A DNA stretch of 64,000 nt from Flavobacteriales bacterium UBA2104 (GCA_002331485.1 DCYS01000007.1:1-64000); one strand, 5' to 3'. Shown: positions 1 to 9,796, counted from the first letter of the stretch. Notes: a model not told the origin generated them from the sequence alone. Numbers and translations are program-made.

Positions 1-207
1 GTAAGTCGACGCCACTTTTTTAAAACCCCAGTTACTTTGGTAGCTGGGGTTTTCTTATTTTATGAAGAATCCAAATTATATAGGTGCGTCGACTTATGCA
101 GACATTCATCGTCCGTATAAGTCGACGCCACCGCTGATGTAGCTATCGCTAATCAGGATTTGCAACTTTTTTAAAAGCCTCATACATTCAATTGTGTGAG
201 GCTTTTT
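1..207. repeat. Short repeats and hairpins with two terminators, no gene
   Basis: The first 350 bases hold no convincing gene. The motif AAGTCGACGCCAC occurs at 3-15 and 119-131, and its inverse GCGTCGACTTAT at 86-97 pairs perfectly over 12 bases with 117-128. A second small hairpin, CTGAT/ATCAG with an inner AGC/GCT, lies at 134-156. Two terminator-like hairpins with T runs sit at about 24-55 (AAAACCCCAG...CTGGGGTTTT) and 172-207 (AAAAGCCTCA...TGAGGCTTTTTTT). The stretch 83-207 could be a small structured RNA ending in its own terminator, or remnants of a duplicated RNA 3' end such as a tRNA tail. I see no promoter fitting it well. The rest, 208-351, shows nothing I can name. Confidence 0.4.
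172..207 (+). terminator. Rho-independent terminator
   Basis: A near-perfect stem AAAAGCCTCA / TGAGGCTTTT is followed by seven T. It lies on the plus strand, downstream of the hairpin region 83-156 and not directly after any protein gene in the window. Confidence 0.6.
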
Positions 208-351
208 TTATGGACAGTATTTGCCAAAATCATAAAATAACTTTCTTAATTCTATTCTTGAGATTTATATTTGACAACGCATTACAGTATATGAACACTT
301 CATGTTAGAGGCACATACCCTTAACAAGTAAATGAAGTCATCCTTGAATAT

Positions 352-903
352 TTATTTTTGCTTTGTAGGTATACTGAATCCTAATCCAGCTGAGAACCTA
401 AATTCACTTAAAGACTGAATACGATAATTCGAATGTTTCCCTAGTATCGTTTTTCCAAGTAAAAAGAAATGGAAGTATTCATTGATGAAATAGTTATATC
501 CAGTATTTAATGACGCAATTGGATTAATACCCATTCTTTGTACTTTGTTTTGCTCAGCTAACATTGTAAACGATATTCCAGGAGTGAATCCAATGAAAAG
601 ATCTGACGCACCATTTTTTAAAGGATGATAATTGAAACCAGCAAATATTGAATTATTGTATTTAAAAATCTCGTTTTCATTAAGGTCACCTAAATAGAAA
701 GATCCCTCTCCTGTTACTGAAAGCTTTTCATCAGCATAATATTCTATTAAACCATGGAAATAAAACGGCTGACTCTTACTATCAAGCATAAATCCCGGCG
801 AGATCGTTAGAGTTCCTTTAAGCAGCCCGTCTCGATTAACTTCTTGCGCTCCACCAATGAACGCATTACATATTAGAATGATTAATACTATTTTCTTCCC
901 CAT
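352..903 (-). CDS. Small outer-membrane beta-barrel-like protein
   Basis: A 183-residue protein I do not recognise as a named family. Residues 1-19 form a signal peptide (MGKKIVLIILICNAFIGGAQ). The mature part alternates polar and aromatic residues (for example YFHGLIEYYADEKLSVTGEGSFYLG) and ends in a pattern like the last strand of a barrel (FRFSAGLGFSIP). This fits a small eight-stranded outer-membrane barrel. Its start overlaps the 3' end of the upstream gene (888-1502, same strand) by 16 bases, so the two are very probably translated from one mRNA. The product could be a structural or assembly partner of that neighbour; no specific function can be assigned. Confidence 0.6.
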   Translation of the reverse strand: MGKKIVLIILICNAFIGGAQEVNRDGLLKGTLTISPGFMLDSKSQPFYFHGLIEYYADEKLSVTGEGSFYLGDLNENEIFKYNNSIFAGFNYHPLKNGASDLFIGFTPGISFTMLAEQNKVQRMGINPIASLNTGYNYFINEYFHFFLLGKTILGKHSNYRIQSLSEFRFSAGLGFSIPTKQK

Positions 904-1502
904 AGCTGACCAATTTTATAATTCAAACTAATTGTCGTTAATAGATGGCCTTCTAAATCACTATGAGAATGATCACCAAATTCAACAACGGGTGTACCAT
1001 CAACTGTATGAATATGACTTCCAATCTCCGGTGTTAAGTGAATCATATACAACGAGGAAATACTGATATCAAAACGTTCAGTCAGGTTTATATGTGTTCC
1101 AACACCACCTTGAACTGCAGAACCCCAGCGATCCATTGAGTTTTCTGGGTTACGAACAGCGAATTTCTTGTTATAATCGAAGCAATGACCGGCAGAAACA
1201 TACGGCTGAATTCTTTTCGGATAGCTTTGATCTTTCAGAGGGTAGAACATTACAGACCATCCGATATGAGCATAATTACTTTTAATGTCCTCATCACCGA
1301 CTGAAATGTAGTCAAAAAACCATTCTGTATTAATTCGATCAGTTAACTGTATTCTAAAATGTGCTCCAGCTCCTAATCCATTTCCATCATGGCTGAAAGA
1401 ATTATAGGTTGTTCTCGCTCCTAGTGAGAACATACCTTTTGAAGGTAATTGTGCACTTGCAATAAAAGGGATTCCGATGAAAAATAAGATCAAATAGCGC
1501 AT
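888..1502 (-). CDS. Outer-membrane beta-barrel-like protein
   Basis: A 204-residue protein with a signal peptide at 1-17 (MRYLILFFIGIPFIASA, cleavage before QLPSKG). The mature chain looks like an outer-membrane barrel: alternating strands, many aromatic residues, and segments such as RIQLTDRINTEWFFDYISVGD and LLTTISLNYKIGQLW near the C-terminus. A His/Asp-rich patch around residues 163-184 (HIHTVDG, FGDHSHSDLEGH) could bind metal, but this is only a composition remark. It is the first gene of a two-gene unit with the overlapping 352-903 gene. The caspase-like gene upstream on the same strand ends 104 bases before it and may share its transcript. Function unknown. Confidence 0.6.
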   Translation of the reverse strand: MRYLILFFIGIPFIASAQLPSKGMFSLGARTTYNSFSHDGNGLGAGAHFRIQLTDRINTEWFFDYISVGDEDIKSNYAHIGWSVMFYPLKDQSYPKRIQPYVSAGHCFDYNKKFAVRNPENSMDRWGSAVQGGVGTHINLTERFDISISSLYMIHLTPEIGSHIHTVDGTPVVEFGDHSHSDLEGHLLTTISLNYKIGQLWGRK

Positions 1503-1606
1503 TCTTAAATTTTGAAGGGGTTCACAGAATAGAACGAAAATAATTTCAATTTAGTGTAAACTTCAATTAAGTCAACAATATACAAATTGTCAGTCACATG
1601 ACTATA

Positions 1607-4600
1607 TTAATATCTCCAGACAGAAAAATCTGCGCTTATATTACTTAAGCGCATCGTTGGTTTCTGAAACCCTTTACTTAACCTGTAAACTTCCTCTTGG
1701 AGTATATTTCTTAATTCAGAGACACTTACTGATCGATCATTATTTAGATCAGATTTTTGATTTTTAATGTTATTGATAAGGCAATAAGTGAATAGACCAT
1801 TATTCCACGCACTACTCTCAAAAGCAAATTCTACACCTCCTGCACTTGAGATAACAGTTGTACCTGTACCTTTCCTTAAGTCAAGGAAAAGAGATTTACT
1901 CATTTCTGAAATAGCACCTTTCTTCACTTTCTGAATGGAAGTATTACGTCCAATAGATCTAAACTGAATATTATCTATATCTACAGTTGTTTCTGTAATT
2001 TGATCTACTTCGTCTTTATCAACCTCTCCACTGTGACATGTATCCATGAGAAGTAGTTTTCTATGACTCTTTGCGGCATCTAAAAGTTCTTCTAACTCGT
2101 TGAATGATATACCTTTTACACTAGGATCATCAAAATCTATGTCATGCGTTGCATAGATATAGTTGTAGTCTTTGTCTAATAGTCCATGACCAGCAATGAA
2201 AAAGACCAGTACGTCATTGACAGTTGAAGCACTAATGAAGGACTCAATACTATCTAAGACAGCTTTGGTAACTTGATGATCGATCAAGGTCATTTTATGA
2301 ATAGCTCTGTAGTCCTTAGATTCTCCAAAAAAGCTCATTACATCATTTGCATCCTTAGCGGCATACTTTAAGTTGAATGATTCATTTTCGTAATTCGAAA
2401 CACCCAGGGTAACAATATACAGATCACACGTTTGTGCTTGATTTGAGTAAAATTTAGATTCATAAGCATTGAGGGACTTTATACCGTTAACATTTTCTAC
2501 GTTTAAACTGATCTTGTTTTGTCCCGAGGCTAGTTGAATTTTGATGATGGTATCTAAATGATCGGTAGGCATTATAGATAAACCTTTTCTACCAAATACT
2601 GGGACATCATTGTTGAAAACATTGAGTTTATGTATCTCTAAATTTTCGTCATCGGCTTTGATCCTGATAAGTAATTTGTCTTTAATTCTTTTCGTTTCGT
2701 AAATGGATAGTTCTGGAGCATTGAATTCCGAAGTAAGATCTTCAATTGCGTAACCCATTCTCTCTAGTCTTTTTTCATATGCTTTTTTATACAATGGAAT
2801 ATATTCTTCAAATCCCATATCTAGCTCATCAAGTATAATATCAGGACGATTGTATTTTAGATCAAACTGTTCGAATGGATAGAAGTTCGCGGCTTTGTTC
2901 TGTCCACGGTTTACGTGGAAACCTACATTCTTTGCACCTTTCAAAGAGGCTGTAAAGTAACCGCTATTATTCCATATAACCCACTCACCGTTCTCGTCGA
3001 TGTACATGGATAATTTCGGATATATTGTGTTATACTGAAAATCGTAGTACTTTTTTTCCATTAACTGATACGGATAATTATATCGTTTGAATACTTCAAC
3101 CGCAACTTTCCAGGCCTCAAACGTTTTGATACTTGTTAGGTCTAAGATTTTTGCCTGTAGAAATAGTTGCTTAAAAGGGCCCCATATGTCCATTTTCTTG
3201 CAATATTCTTCAATTGTATACGGGGGATAATTACTTTGTTTTTTGCCAACTTCGCTCAAATCCCAAAATCGAACAGTCTGATCAGCTGCACAAGTTACCA
3301 TTACCGTAGTATCAGTATTGAATCCAATTGACCAAATGTCACTTTCGTGGCCAACGAAATTACTCACCGCAAACCCCTTCATGTTGTAGGCTTCCATTAC
3401 TCCCTGAGCACCGCCAGAGATTATGTATTCTTCAGGAATTAGAGTGAAGCAGTTATGACGATCTCCGAACCACCATTCTCTTGTAATGGTATCGGAAGGT
3501 TTGTTTTGCTTAGATATAAATAATTGACTGTTTCGATGCACTCCGTTACCTTCATCAAAAGTGCTTAATGAATAGTTGTCATCTTTATGATAAGCACGTG
3601 CGAATTTTACTTTGTTATCTGCAGGTTTGAACTGCTTTAAAAAAAGGTCAAACGTTTTGTTGAACGACGAGAAACCATATTGTTTGTTCCATTTTGAAGC
3701 CAAGGCTAAATTCTGGTCACTGACAGATACTCCATAGAAACTTCGTCCATTACCCTGATATGTTGATGTGTTTTTTATTGAGTCATTTGTTCTTTTCCAA
3801 ATCTTTATCTCATCCTTTAAACCACCACCTGTTACGAAATGATCTTTAGAAATGATCTTCCCCGCTAATACTGCATCTTGATGACCTACAAAACGACCTG
3901 CTTCTTTCCAGCTTCTTCCATTTCTTTCCCATAAATAACAATCGTTCTGTCCTCCTGAACCAACATTTCCGTGAAACAGCAGATCACCACTTTTATCATA
4001 TTCGATAAAACCTGGATGAAAGCTTAAGTCAATACTCCCTATTTCTTTCAGTTTGAAATCATAGAAGTAGATCGTGTTGTCTGCACTAATTGCGATTTCT
4101 TCTTTTTCTTCGGAAATGGATAGTGAGGCGTTAATATAATTGAGCTGCTTCTTATAAGTTTTAGTATTCACTGCAATTGGTTCATCTTTACCAAGCTTCC
4201 ACAAGGCGAGGTTTCCAAGTTCATCAACAGAAATAATGTGTTCTCCATCGGCTGCGGCTTCATATAATCCTTCACCGTAATTTTTTGAGTGGTACTTAAG
4301 ATCGGCAATTAATTTCTTCGTTTCTACATCCCAAACGAAAATTGAGCTAGATTGATCTGCGGCCATTAATAATTTACCATCAGACAGGAATTTAATTTCT
4401 GCAGGAATATTTTCGAGCCCTTTGAATACGTGAAGAATTTTACCATTTTGGATGTCATATAGTCGAATATCACCGAGAACTTCACTTTCATCATCTTTAC
4501 CGAACCAACCGCCAGCAGCTAATAGCTCATTTGTTTGATTGACGGCGATCTCATAAACCATTCCTTCTGCTCCATATCCTATCTCTCCTCGAAATTCTTG

Positions 4601-4792
4601 AACAACTCTTCCCGAAGCGAGATCCCACTGTTTTATACTTTTGTCAAGACTAGCACTAAAAGCATATTTGCCATCGCTAGATACTTCAAGGTCTCTGATC
4701 TGCGCCATGTGACCACCAGGATTTATTCTAATTTCTGGCTGCTGACCAAGTGTCAGTAAAGGTGTTAACAGAAAAAAGAGCAACGTTCTCAT
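1607..4792 (-). CDS. Secreted WD40-repeat caspase-like (C14) peptidase
   Basis: A 1061-residue protein with a signal peptide (residues 1-17, ending LTLG before QQPEI), so it acts in the periplasm or outside the cell. Residues of about 25-540 contain WD40-type blades, for example ISVDELGNLALWKLG, MVTCAADQTVRFWDL and the N-terminal FSASLDKSIKQWDLASG. A linker domain follows, then a C-terminal caspase p20-like domain from about residue 787. The expected catalytic pair is visible: His869 in FFIAGHG and Cys919 in LLMDTCHSGE. Proteins joining WD40 propellers to a C14 peptidase are known in bacteria, but their substrates are mostly unknown. The cleavage specificity, an autoprocessing site and any partner cannot be read from the sequence. 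Family confidence is high; role unknown. Confidence 0.85.
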   Translation of the reverse strand: MRTLLFFLLTPLLTLGQQPEIRINPGGHMAQIRDLEVSSDGKYAFSASLDKSIKQWDLASGRVVQEFRGEIGYGAEGMVYEIAVNQTNELLAAGGWFGKDDESEVLGDIRLYDIQNGKILHVFKGLENIPAEIKFLSDGKLLMAADQSSSIFVWDVETKKLIADLKYHSKNYGEGLYEAAADGEHIISVDELGNLALWKLGKDEPIAVNTKTYKKQLNYINASLSISEEKEEIAISADNTIYFYDFKLKEIGSIDLSFHPGFIEYDKSGDLLFHGNVGSGGQNDCYLWERNGRSWKEAGRFVGHQDAVLAGKIISKDHFVTGGGLKDEIKIWKRTNDSIKNTSTYQGNGRSFYGVSVSDQNLALASKWNKQYGFSSFNKTFDLFLKQFKPADNKVKFARAYHKDDNYSLSTFDEGNGVHRNSQLFISKQNKPSDTITREWWFGDRHNCFTLIPEEYIISGGAQGVMEAYNMKGFAVSNFVGHESDIWSIGFNTDTTVMVTCAADQTVRFWDLSEVGKKQSNYPPYTIEEYCKKMDIWGPFKQLFLQAKILDLTSIKTFEAWKVAVEVFKRYNYPYQLMEKKYYDFQYNTIYPKLSMYIDENGEWVIWNNSGYFTASLKGAKNVGFHVNRGQNKAANFYPFEQFDLKYNRPDIILDELDMGFEEYIPLYKKAYEKRLERMGYAIEDLTSEFNAPELSIYETKRIKDKLLIRIKADDENLEIHKLNVFNNDVPVFGRKGLSIMPTDHLDTIIKIQLASGQNKISLNVENVNGIKSLNAYESKFYSNQAQTCDLYIVTLGVSNYENESFNLKYAAKDANDVMSFFGESKDYRAIHKMTLIDHQVTKAVLDSIESFISASTVNDVLVFFIAGHGLLDKDYNYIYATHDIDFDDPSVKGISFNELEELLDAAKSHRKLLLMDTCHSGEVDKDEVDQITETTVDIDNIQFRSIGRNTSIQKVKKGAISEMSKSLFLDLRKGTGTTVISSAGGVEFAFESSAWNNGLFTYCLINNIKNQKSDLNNDRSVSVSELRNILQEEVYRLSKGFQKPTMRLSNISADFSVWRY

Positions 4793-4896
4793 TTGATGAT
4801 TTTTACTAATTTACTTAAAATCACCATTGGTTCCAGCAAGATAATTGTGAACCCGAATAATTCCGTAGAATTACGGATTAAGACAAACTGTCTGTT

Positions 4897-6366
4897 TTAC
4901 TTTTGATCTTCTTCGAAGCATTCAAAAGCAATTTTTGCACTGTTTAATGCTAATGGTATGCCTCCACCTGGATGCACCGTTACTCCAACAAAGTATAATC
5001 CCTTTATGTCTTTGGAGAAATTAGCATGTCTATAGAACGCAGCATATTTATTGTTTGAAGAGTTGCCATAGATCGAACCTAATGCACCGGAATATTTCTC
5101 TTCGATAAATTTAGCATCCATTACAAACTCCTCTTGAATCAAAGATGAGATATCTGTGTTAAGTTCTCTAGATAGACGGTTAATTATTGCTGATTTAGCT
5201 CTCTGTCTATATTCGCTCCAATCTTGACCTGTATCAACAGGACAATTGATCATTGCAAACCAATTTTCAGCATTGTCAGGAGCATCATCTGATTTCTCCT
5301 TACAAGTGATGTGTATATAAATTGAAGGATCATCATAAAGAGTCTTAGTCTCAAACAACGACTTAAACTCTGCTTTGTAATCATCTGAAAAGAACATGTT
5401 GTGAACTCCTAGCTCATCAAACGTTTTGTTGATTCCCCAATAGAAAACCATGGCAGAACTTGATCTTTCTTGGTTCAGTATTTTTTCTGGGGCTTTCGAA
5501 AAGTCGGGTAGAAGCTTGTTGTAAGTATGGAGTACATCCATATTGCTTACCACAATATCGAATTCGTATTTGCTTTTATCTGTTTTTAGTGACTTGATCT
5601 TCTCATTATCAAGTTCAATGCGTTCCACCTTTTCATTAAAATGAAATTTGGCTCCCTGTTTTACGGCAAGTGAATGCAAAGATTTCGCTATCTGGACCAT
5701 TCCATGTTCAGGTAAATAAACTCCTTCATTTATCTCTAAATGTTGGATCATGTTCAGCATTGCTGGAGCCTTATATGGACTCGAGCCGTTATAAGTTGCA
5801 TATCGATCAAAGAGTTGGGCCGTTTTCGCGTTATTGAATAGCTGAGCATTTTCCTCATGCATGGTTTTATTCAACTTATATTTTGGTATTCTGCTTAAGG
5901 CCTTGAAGAGTTTTTTATTCATCAGGTGTCTCCATCGGTGAAGACTGGTTTCGATGAACATTGGAGCAATAGCTTTATAGTTCTTACCACATTTATCTAG
6001 GTAGTTCTTTAATGTAACTTTATCTTCTCCTAACTCTTCGGATAATGTTTGAATCAACTTGTCCTGTTGAGCACTCAATGAAAATCGGGTTCCATCTTTA
6101 TAAAAATACCTGAAGGATTCGTCTAGTTTTTTAAACTTAAAGGTTGAGAAGTCTTCACCACAGAGCTCATATAATTCCTTAATATACTCTGGACCAGTAA
6201 ATACAGAAGGTCCCATGTCCCACCTGAAATCACCGAGCTCTAGATTGTTGATCTTCCCGCCAGGATGTTCGTTTGCTTCAAAAACAATTACATCGTGTCC
6301 AGCTTTAGCAAAACGTACAGCAGCACCGAGACCTCCAACGCCTGCACCAATGATTCCAACTTTCAT
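4897..6366 (-). CDS. Carotenoid desaturase of the CrtI/CrtD family
   Basis: A 489-residue FAD-dependent amine-oxidase-fold enzyme. The N-terminus carries the Rossmann FAD motif (GIIGAGVGGLGAAV then VFEANEHPGGK) and the C-terminus the family signature GLYFVGVTVHPGGGIPLAL, typical of phytoene desaturases. Members insert double bonds into phytoene or later carotenoids at the inner membrane. Sequence alone does not separate phytoene desaturase (crtI) from hydroxycarotenoid 3,4-desaturase (crtD); both are close to this length. No crtB, crtY or crtZ is present in the window, so the rest of the pathway must be elsewhere. The gene lies 15 bases downstream of secA on the same strand and may be read through from it. 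Confidence 0.82.
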   Translation of the reverse strand: MKVGIIGAGVGGLGAAVRFAKAGHDVIVFEANEHPGGKINNLELGDFRWDMGPSVFTGPEYIKELYELCGEDFSTFKFKKLDESFRYFYKDGTRFSLSAQQDKLIQTLSEELGEDKVTLKNYLDKCGKNYKAIAPMFIETSLHRWRHLMNKKLFKALSRIPKYKLNKTMHEENAQLFNNAKTAQLFDRYATYNGSSPYKAPAMLNMIQHLEINEGVYLPEHGMVQIAKSLHSLAVKQGAKFHFNEKVERIELDNEKIKSLKTDKSKYEFDIVVSNMDVLHTYNKLLPDFSKAPEKILNQERSSSAMVFYWGINKTFDELGVHNMFFSDDYKAEFKSLFETKTLYDDPSIYIHITCKEKSDDAPDNAENWFAMINCPVDTGQDWSEYRQRAKSAIINRLSRELNTDISSLIQEEFVMDAKFIEEKYSGALGSIYGNSSNNKYAAFYRHANFSKDIKGLYFVGVTVHPGGGIPLALNSAKIAFECFEEDQK

Positions 6367-6381
6367 TCTTAACGGTCTATA

Positions 6382-9300
6382 TTAATTACGACCGTGACAT
6401 TGCTTATACTTCTTACCACTTCCACAAGGACACGGATCATTTCTATTAATCTTCTTATCAGCAACAACTGGCTGTTGTTTTGGTTGACTCTGACGTTGAG
6501 ATTGTGCCATTGCCTGATCATATCCCTGGCTTCCTTCAAACTGTGGTGTGTTTCCAGATGTACTTTGACTTACTTCTTGAGCTTGCGCGTAGTTATTGCT
6601 TTGTTGAGCAGCTTTGTTTTGAACAGAAGCAGCGTCTTGTTGAACTGGTATAGCACCTTTCACTAGGAATTCAACTGTCTCAAGATTCAAGCGATCTAAC
6701 ATTGCTCTAAATAGCTCAAATGACTCAAGTTTATAAACTAACAACGGATCTTTTTGCTCATGTCTTGCTTGCTGAACTGATTGCTTAAGATCATCCATTT
6801 CTCGCAAGTGCTCTTTCCATTCGTTATCGATCAATCCTAGAACGATAGCTTTTTCGAATGCTTTTATTATCGAGAATCCTTTAGTATCATAAGCTTCCTC
6901 AATCGTTGTAGATACTTCAATTCCTTTGTTTCCATCAGTTAAAGGTACGCGGATATGACGAGATCTATTTTCTGGTTTTTCGTAATGTTGTTTAACATTT
7001 TCAAATACCAATGAAGCAAGTTTTTCGTTCTTCTGTTCGTATCTGTCGAGAGCAGCATTGTAAACCTTCTCAACAAGCTCTGGTTTGTTCAACTTTGTAA
7101 ATTCATCTTGATCTACCGGGGATTGAATACCTACAACTCGCAATAATTCAAGTTCGAAATCTTCAAAGTCGTCTTTACCATCATATTTACTACTCACAAC
7201 TTCTACGGTATCATAGAACATGTTAGCAATATCAAGATCTAATCTGTCACCGTAAAGTGCGTTCTTACGTTTTCTGTAGATTGCTTTACGTTGAGCATTC
7301 ATAACATCATCGTATTCCAATAGATGTTTACGATTTCCAAAGTTATTTTCCTCAACTTTCTTTTGTGCTCTTTCTATCGATTTTGAGATCATTCTATGCT
7401 GGATCACTTCACCTTCTTTAAGTCCCATACGGTCCATTAATTTGGCGATTCTTTCTGATCCGAACTTTCTCATTAGATCATCTTCCAACGAAACAAAGAA
7501 CTGAGAAGAACCTGGATCTCCTTGACGACCAGCACGACCTCTTAACTGTCTATCAACTCGACGAGAATCGTGTCGTTCAGTACCGACGATTGCAAGACCA
7601 CCAGCTTCTTTAACTCCTTCTTGCAATTTAATGTCAGTACCACGACCTGCCATGTTTGTAGCGATCGTAACAGCACCTTTTGCCCCTGCATCAGCAACTA
7701 TTTCAGACTCTTTCTGGTGTTGCTTGGCATTGAGGACATTATGTTTAATACCTTTCATCTGAAGCATACGACTCAATAATTCAGATATTTCTACTGTCGT
7801 AGTACCTACAAGAACAGGTCTTCCTTTTTCGACAAGATCGGCTACTTCTTCAATTACTGCGGTGTATTTTTCACGTGCAGTTTTATAAACCATATCATCC
7901 ATATCTTTTCTCGCGATAGGACGATTCGTTGGAATAACAACTACATCTAATTCATAAATATCCCAGAATTCTTTTGCTTCAGTTTCAGCTGTACCTGTCA
8001 TACCAGCAAGTTTGTGGTACATTCTGAAATAATTCTGCAGGGAAATCGAAGCGTATGTTTGTGTCGCCGCTTCAACCTTTACATCTTCTTTTGCTTCAAT
8101 GGCTTGGTGCAATCCATCAGAATAACGTCGACCTTCCATGATACGACCTGTAGACTCATCTACGATTTTGATCTTACCATCCATGATCACATATTCCACC
8201 TCTTTTTCAAATAAGGTATATGCCTTCAACAATTGGTTAATACTGTGAATACGTTCTGATTTCACAGAATAATCTCTGATCAATTCGTTTTTCTTTTCAG
8301 CTAATTGCTCTTTATCAAGTCCTTGCTTCTCAATTTGAGCTAATTCAGTACCGATATCTGGCAGGATATAAAAATTCGGATCGTTCTTTCCAGATAGCAG
8401 ATCAATTCCTTTATCCGTAAGATCGATAGTATTGTTTTTCTCATCGATCGTAAAGTATAGTTCTTTATCGATGATAGGCATTTGTTTATTTTGCTCTGCC
8501 ATGTAGAAATTCTCAGTCTTTTGAAGGTGTGCTTTCACACCTGGTTCAGATAAGAACTTGATTAGAGCTTTGTTCTTTGGCAAACCTCTAAAGGCTCTAA
8601 GAAGCTTTTTTCCTCCTTCTTCAAGACGTTTCTTTTGCTCTTTTTTATCTTCCAAGGGCTCGTTGATTACAGAAAGTTCTTTCTTAGCTTCTGCCAGTAC
8701 TTTGTTGATCAATGTTCGCTGAGCACTTACAACTTTTTCAACCATTGGCTTCAAAGCACCATATTCCTGCTGATCGCCTTTAGGAGTAGGCCCAGAAATA
8801 ATTAAAGGAGTTCGAGCATCATCGATCAATACAGAATCGACCTCATCAATGATAGCATAATGGTGTTTCTTTTGAACGAGATTACCGATATCACTTGACA
8901 TATTATCACGAAGGTAATCGAAACCAAATTCGTTATTTGTACCAAAAGTAATGTTGGCTTTATAAGCCTCTTTTCGGCCATCTGAGTTTGGCTTATGTTT
9001 ATCGATACAGTCAACAGTTAGACCATGGAACTGATAAAGAGGTCCCATCCACTCACTATCACGACGAGCTAGATAATCATTAACTGTAACCAGGTGAACA
9101 CCTTTTCCAGCAATGGCATTTAAGTATACTGGTAAAGTCGCTACCAACGTTTTACCTTCACCTGTTTGCATTTCTGCAATATTTCCTCTGTGCAGAACGG
9201 CACCACCCATTATCTGAACGTCGTAGTGAACCATCACCCATTCCATTTGGGCTCCTGCAGCACTCCACTTATTTTTCCAGATAGCCTTGTCTCCATCTAT

Positions 9301-9741
9301 CTCTAGTCCATCGTGCTTTCCCGCAAGTTCTCGGTCAAAATCTGTAGCCTGAACAACTAACTGACCTCTTTCAGCCCAACGACGAGCAGTTTCTTTCACT
9401 GTTGCAAATGCATCTGGTAATATCTCCTCCAAAACTTTTTCGATTTCATCATCACTCTTCTCCTGGAGTTTATCAATTCTTTCGAAGATATCCTCTTTGT
9501 CGAGAACAGGTGTCGATGGATCGTTAGCTTTATTGTTTAACTCTTCGATCTCTTTTTCTAGACCAGCGGTTCTTTCTTTTATTTTAGCTTGAAATTCTTT
9601 TGTGCGATTACGTAATTCATCATCTGATAATGATGACAACCTCCCATAAATCTCGTTAACTTTATCTATGATTGGTTGATATTCTTTTCTGTCTTTATCA
9701 GATTTATCACCAAGTATTTTCTTTAGAAGTCCTCCTATCAT
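6382..9741 (-). CDS. secA: Preprotein translocase ATPase SecA
   Basis: The motor of the general secretion pathway, driving unfolded preproteins through SecYEG. At 1119 residues it is longer than the roughly 900 of E. coli, as is usual in Bacteroidota, mainly because of an insertion around residues 330-440 rich in Lys and Glu. Walker A (MQTGEGKTLVATLP), the DEVD Walker B box (AIIDEVDSVLIDDARTPLIISG), the IRA-region motif TNMAGRGTDIKL and the arginine-rich GRAGRQGDPGSSQFF are all present. A Gln-rich linker leads to the C-terminal SEC-C zinc motif DPCPCGSGKKYKQCHGRN. The start is supported by a promoter just upstream (9764-9796). Confidence 0.98.
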   Translation of the reverse strand: MIGGLLKKILGDKSDKDRKEYQPIIDKVNEIYGRLSSLSDDELRNRTKEFQAKIKERTAGLEKEIEELNNKANDPSTPVLDKEDIFERIDKLQEKSDDEIEKVLEEILPDAFATVKETARRWAERGQLVVQATDFDRELAGKHDGLEIDGDKAIWKNKWSAAGAQMEWVMVHYDVQIMGGAVLHRGNIAEMQTGEGKTLVATLPVYLNAIAGKGVHLVTVNDYLARRDSEWMGPLYQFHGLTVDCIDKHKPNSDGRKEAYKANITFGTNNEFGFDYLRDNMSSDIGNLVQKKHHYAIIDEVDSVLIDDARTPLIISGPTPKGDQQEYGALKPMVEKVVSAQRTLINKVLAEAKKELSVINEPLEDKKEQKKRLEEGGKKLLRAFRGLPKNKALIKFLSEPGVKAHLQKTENFYMAEQNKQMPIIDKELYFTIDEKNNTIDLTDKGIDLLSGKNDPNFYILPDIGTELAQIEKQGLDKEQLAEKKNELIRDYSVKSERIHSINQLLKAYTLFEKEVEYVIMDGKIKIVDESTGRIMEGRRYSDGLHQAIEAKEDVKVEAATQTYASISLQNYFRMYHKLAGMTGTAETEAKEFWDIYELDVVVIPTNRPIARKDMDDMVYKTAREKYTAVIEEVADLVEKGRPVLVGTTTVEISELLSRMLQMKGIKHNVLNAKQHQKESEIVADAGAKGAVTIATNMAGRGTDIKLQEGVKEAGGLAIVGTERHDSRRVDRQLRGRAGRQGDPGSSQFFVSLEDDLMRKFGSERIAKLMDRMGLKEGEVIQHRMISKSIERAQKKVEENNFGNRKHLLEYDDVMNAQRKAIYRKRKNALYGDRLDLDIANMFYDTVEVVSSKYDGKDDFEDFELELLRVVGIQSPVDQDEFTKLNKPELVEKVYNAALDRYEQKNEKLASLVFENVKQHYEKPENRSRHIRVPLTDGNKGIEVSTTIEEAYDTKGFSIIKAFEKAIVLGLIDNEWKEHLREMDDLKQSVQQARHEQKDPLLVYKLESFELFRAMLDRLNLETVEFLVKGAIPVQQDAASVQNKAAQQSNNYAQAQEVSQSTSGNTPQFEGSQGYDQAMAQSQRQSQPKQQPVVADKKINRNDPCPCGSGKKYKQCHGRN

Positions 9742-9763
9742 GTTAAGATCTATTAATTGCCAC

Positions 9764-9796
9764 CAAAAATAAGGTTAATCCCGAAAGTTGCAGCAA
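9764..9796 (-). promoter_or_regulatory. Promoter of secA
   Basis: Read on the minus strand: TTG (9796-9794), 22 bases, then TATTTTTG (9771-9764), matching the Bacteroidota -33/-7 pattern TTG...TAnnTTTG. The secA ATG follows 22 bases after the -7 box, giving a short leader. Confidence 0.6.

Noticed and set aside
266..273. TATATTTG resembling a -7 promoter box on the plus strand
   Set aside because: No TTG lies 17-23 bases upstream and no plus-strand gene follows; the next genes are on the minus strand.
4898..4905. TACTTTTG on the plus strand
   Set aside because: It is the reverse complement of the last codons of the carotenoid desaturase, and no plus-strand gene follows.
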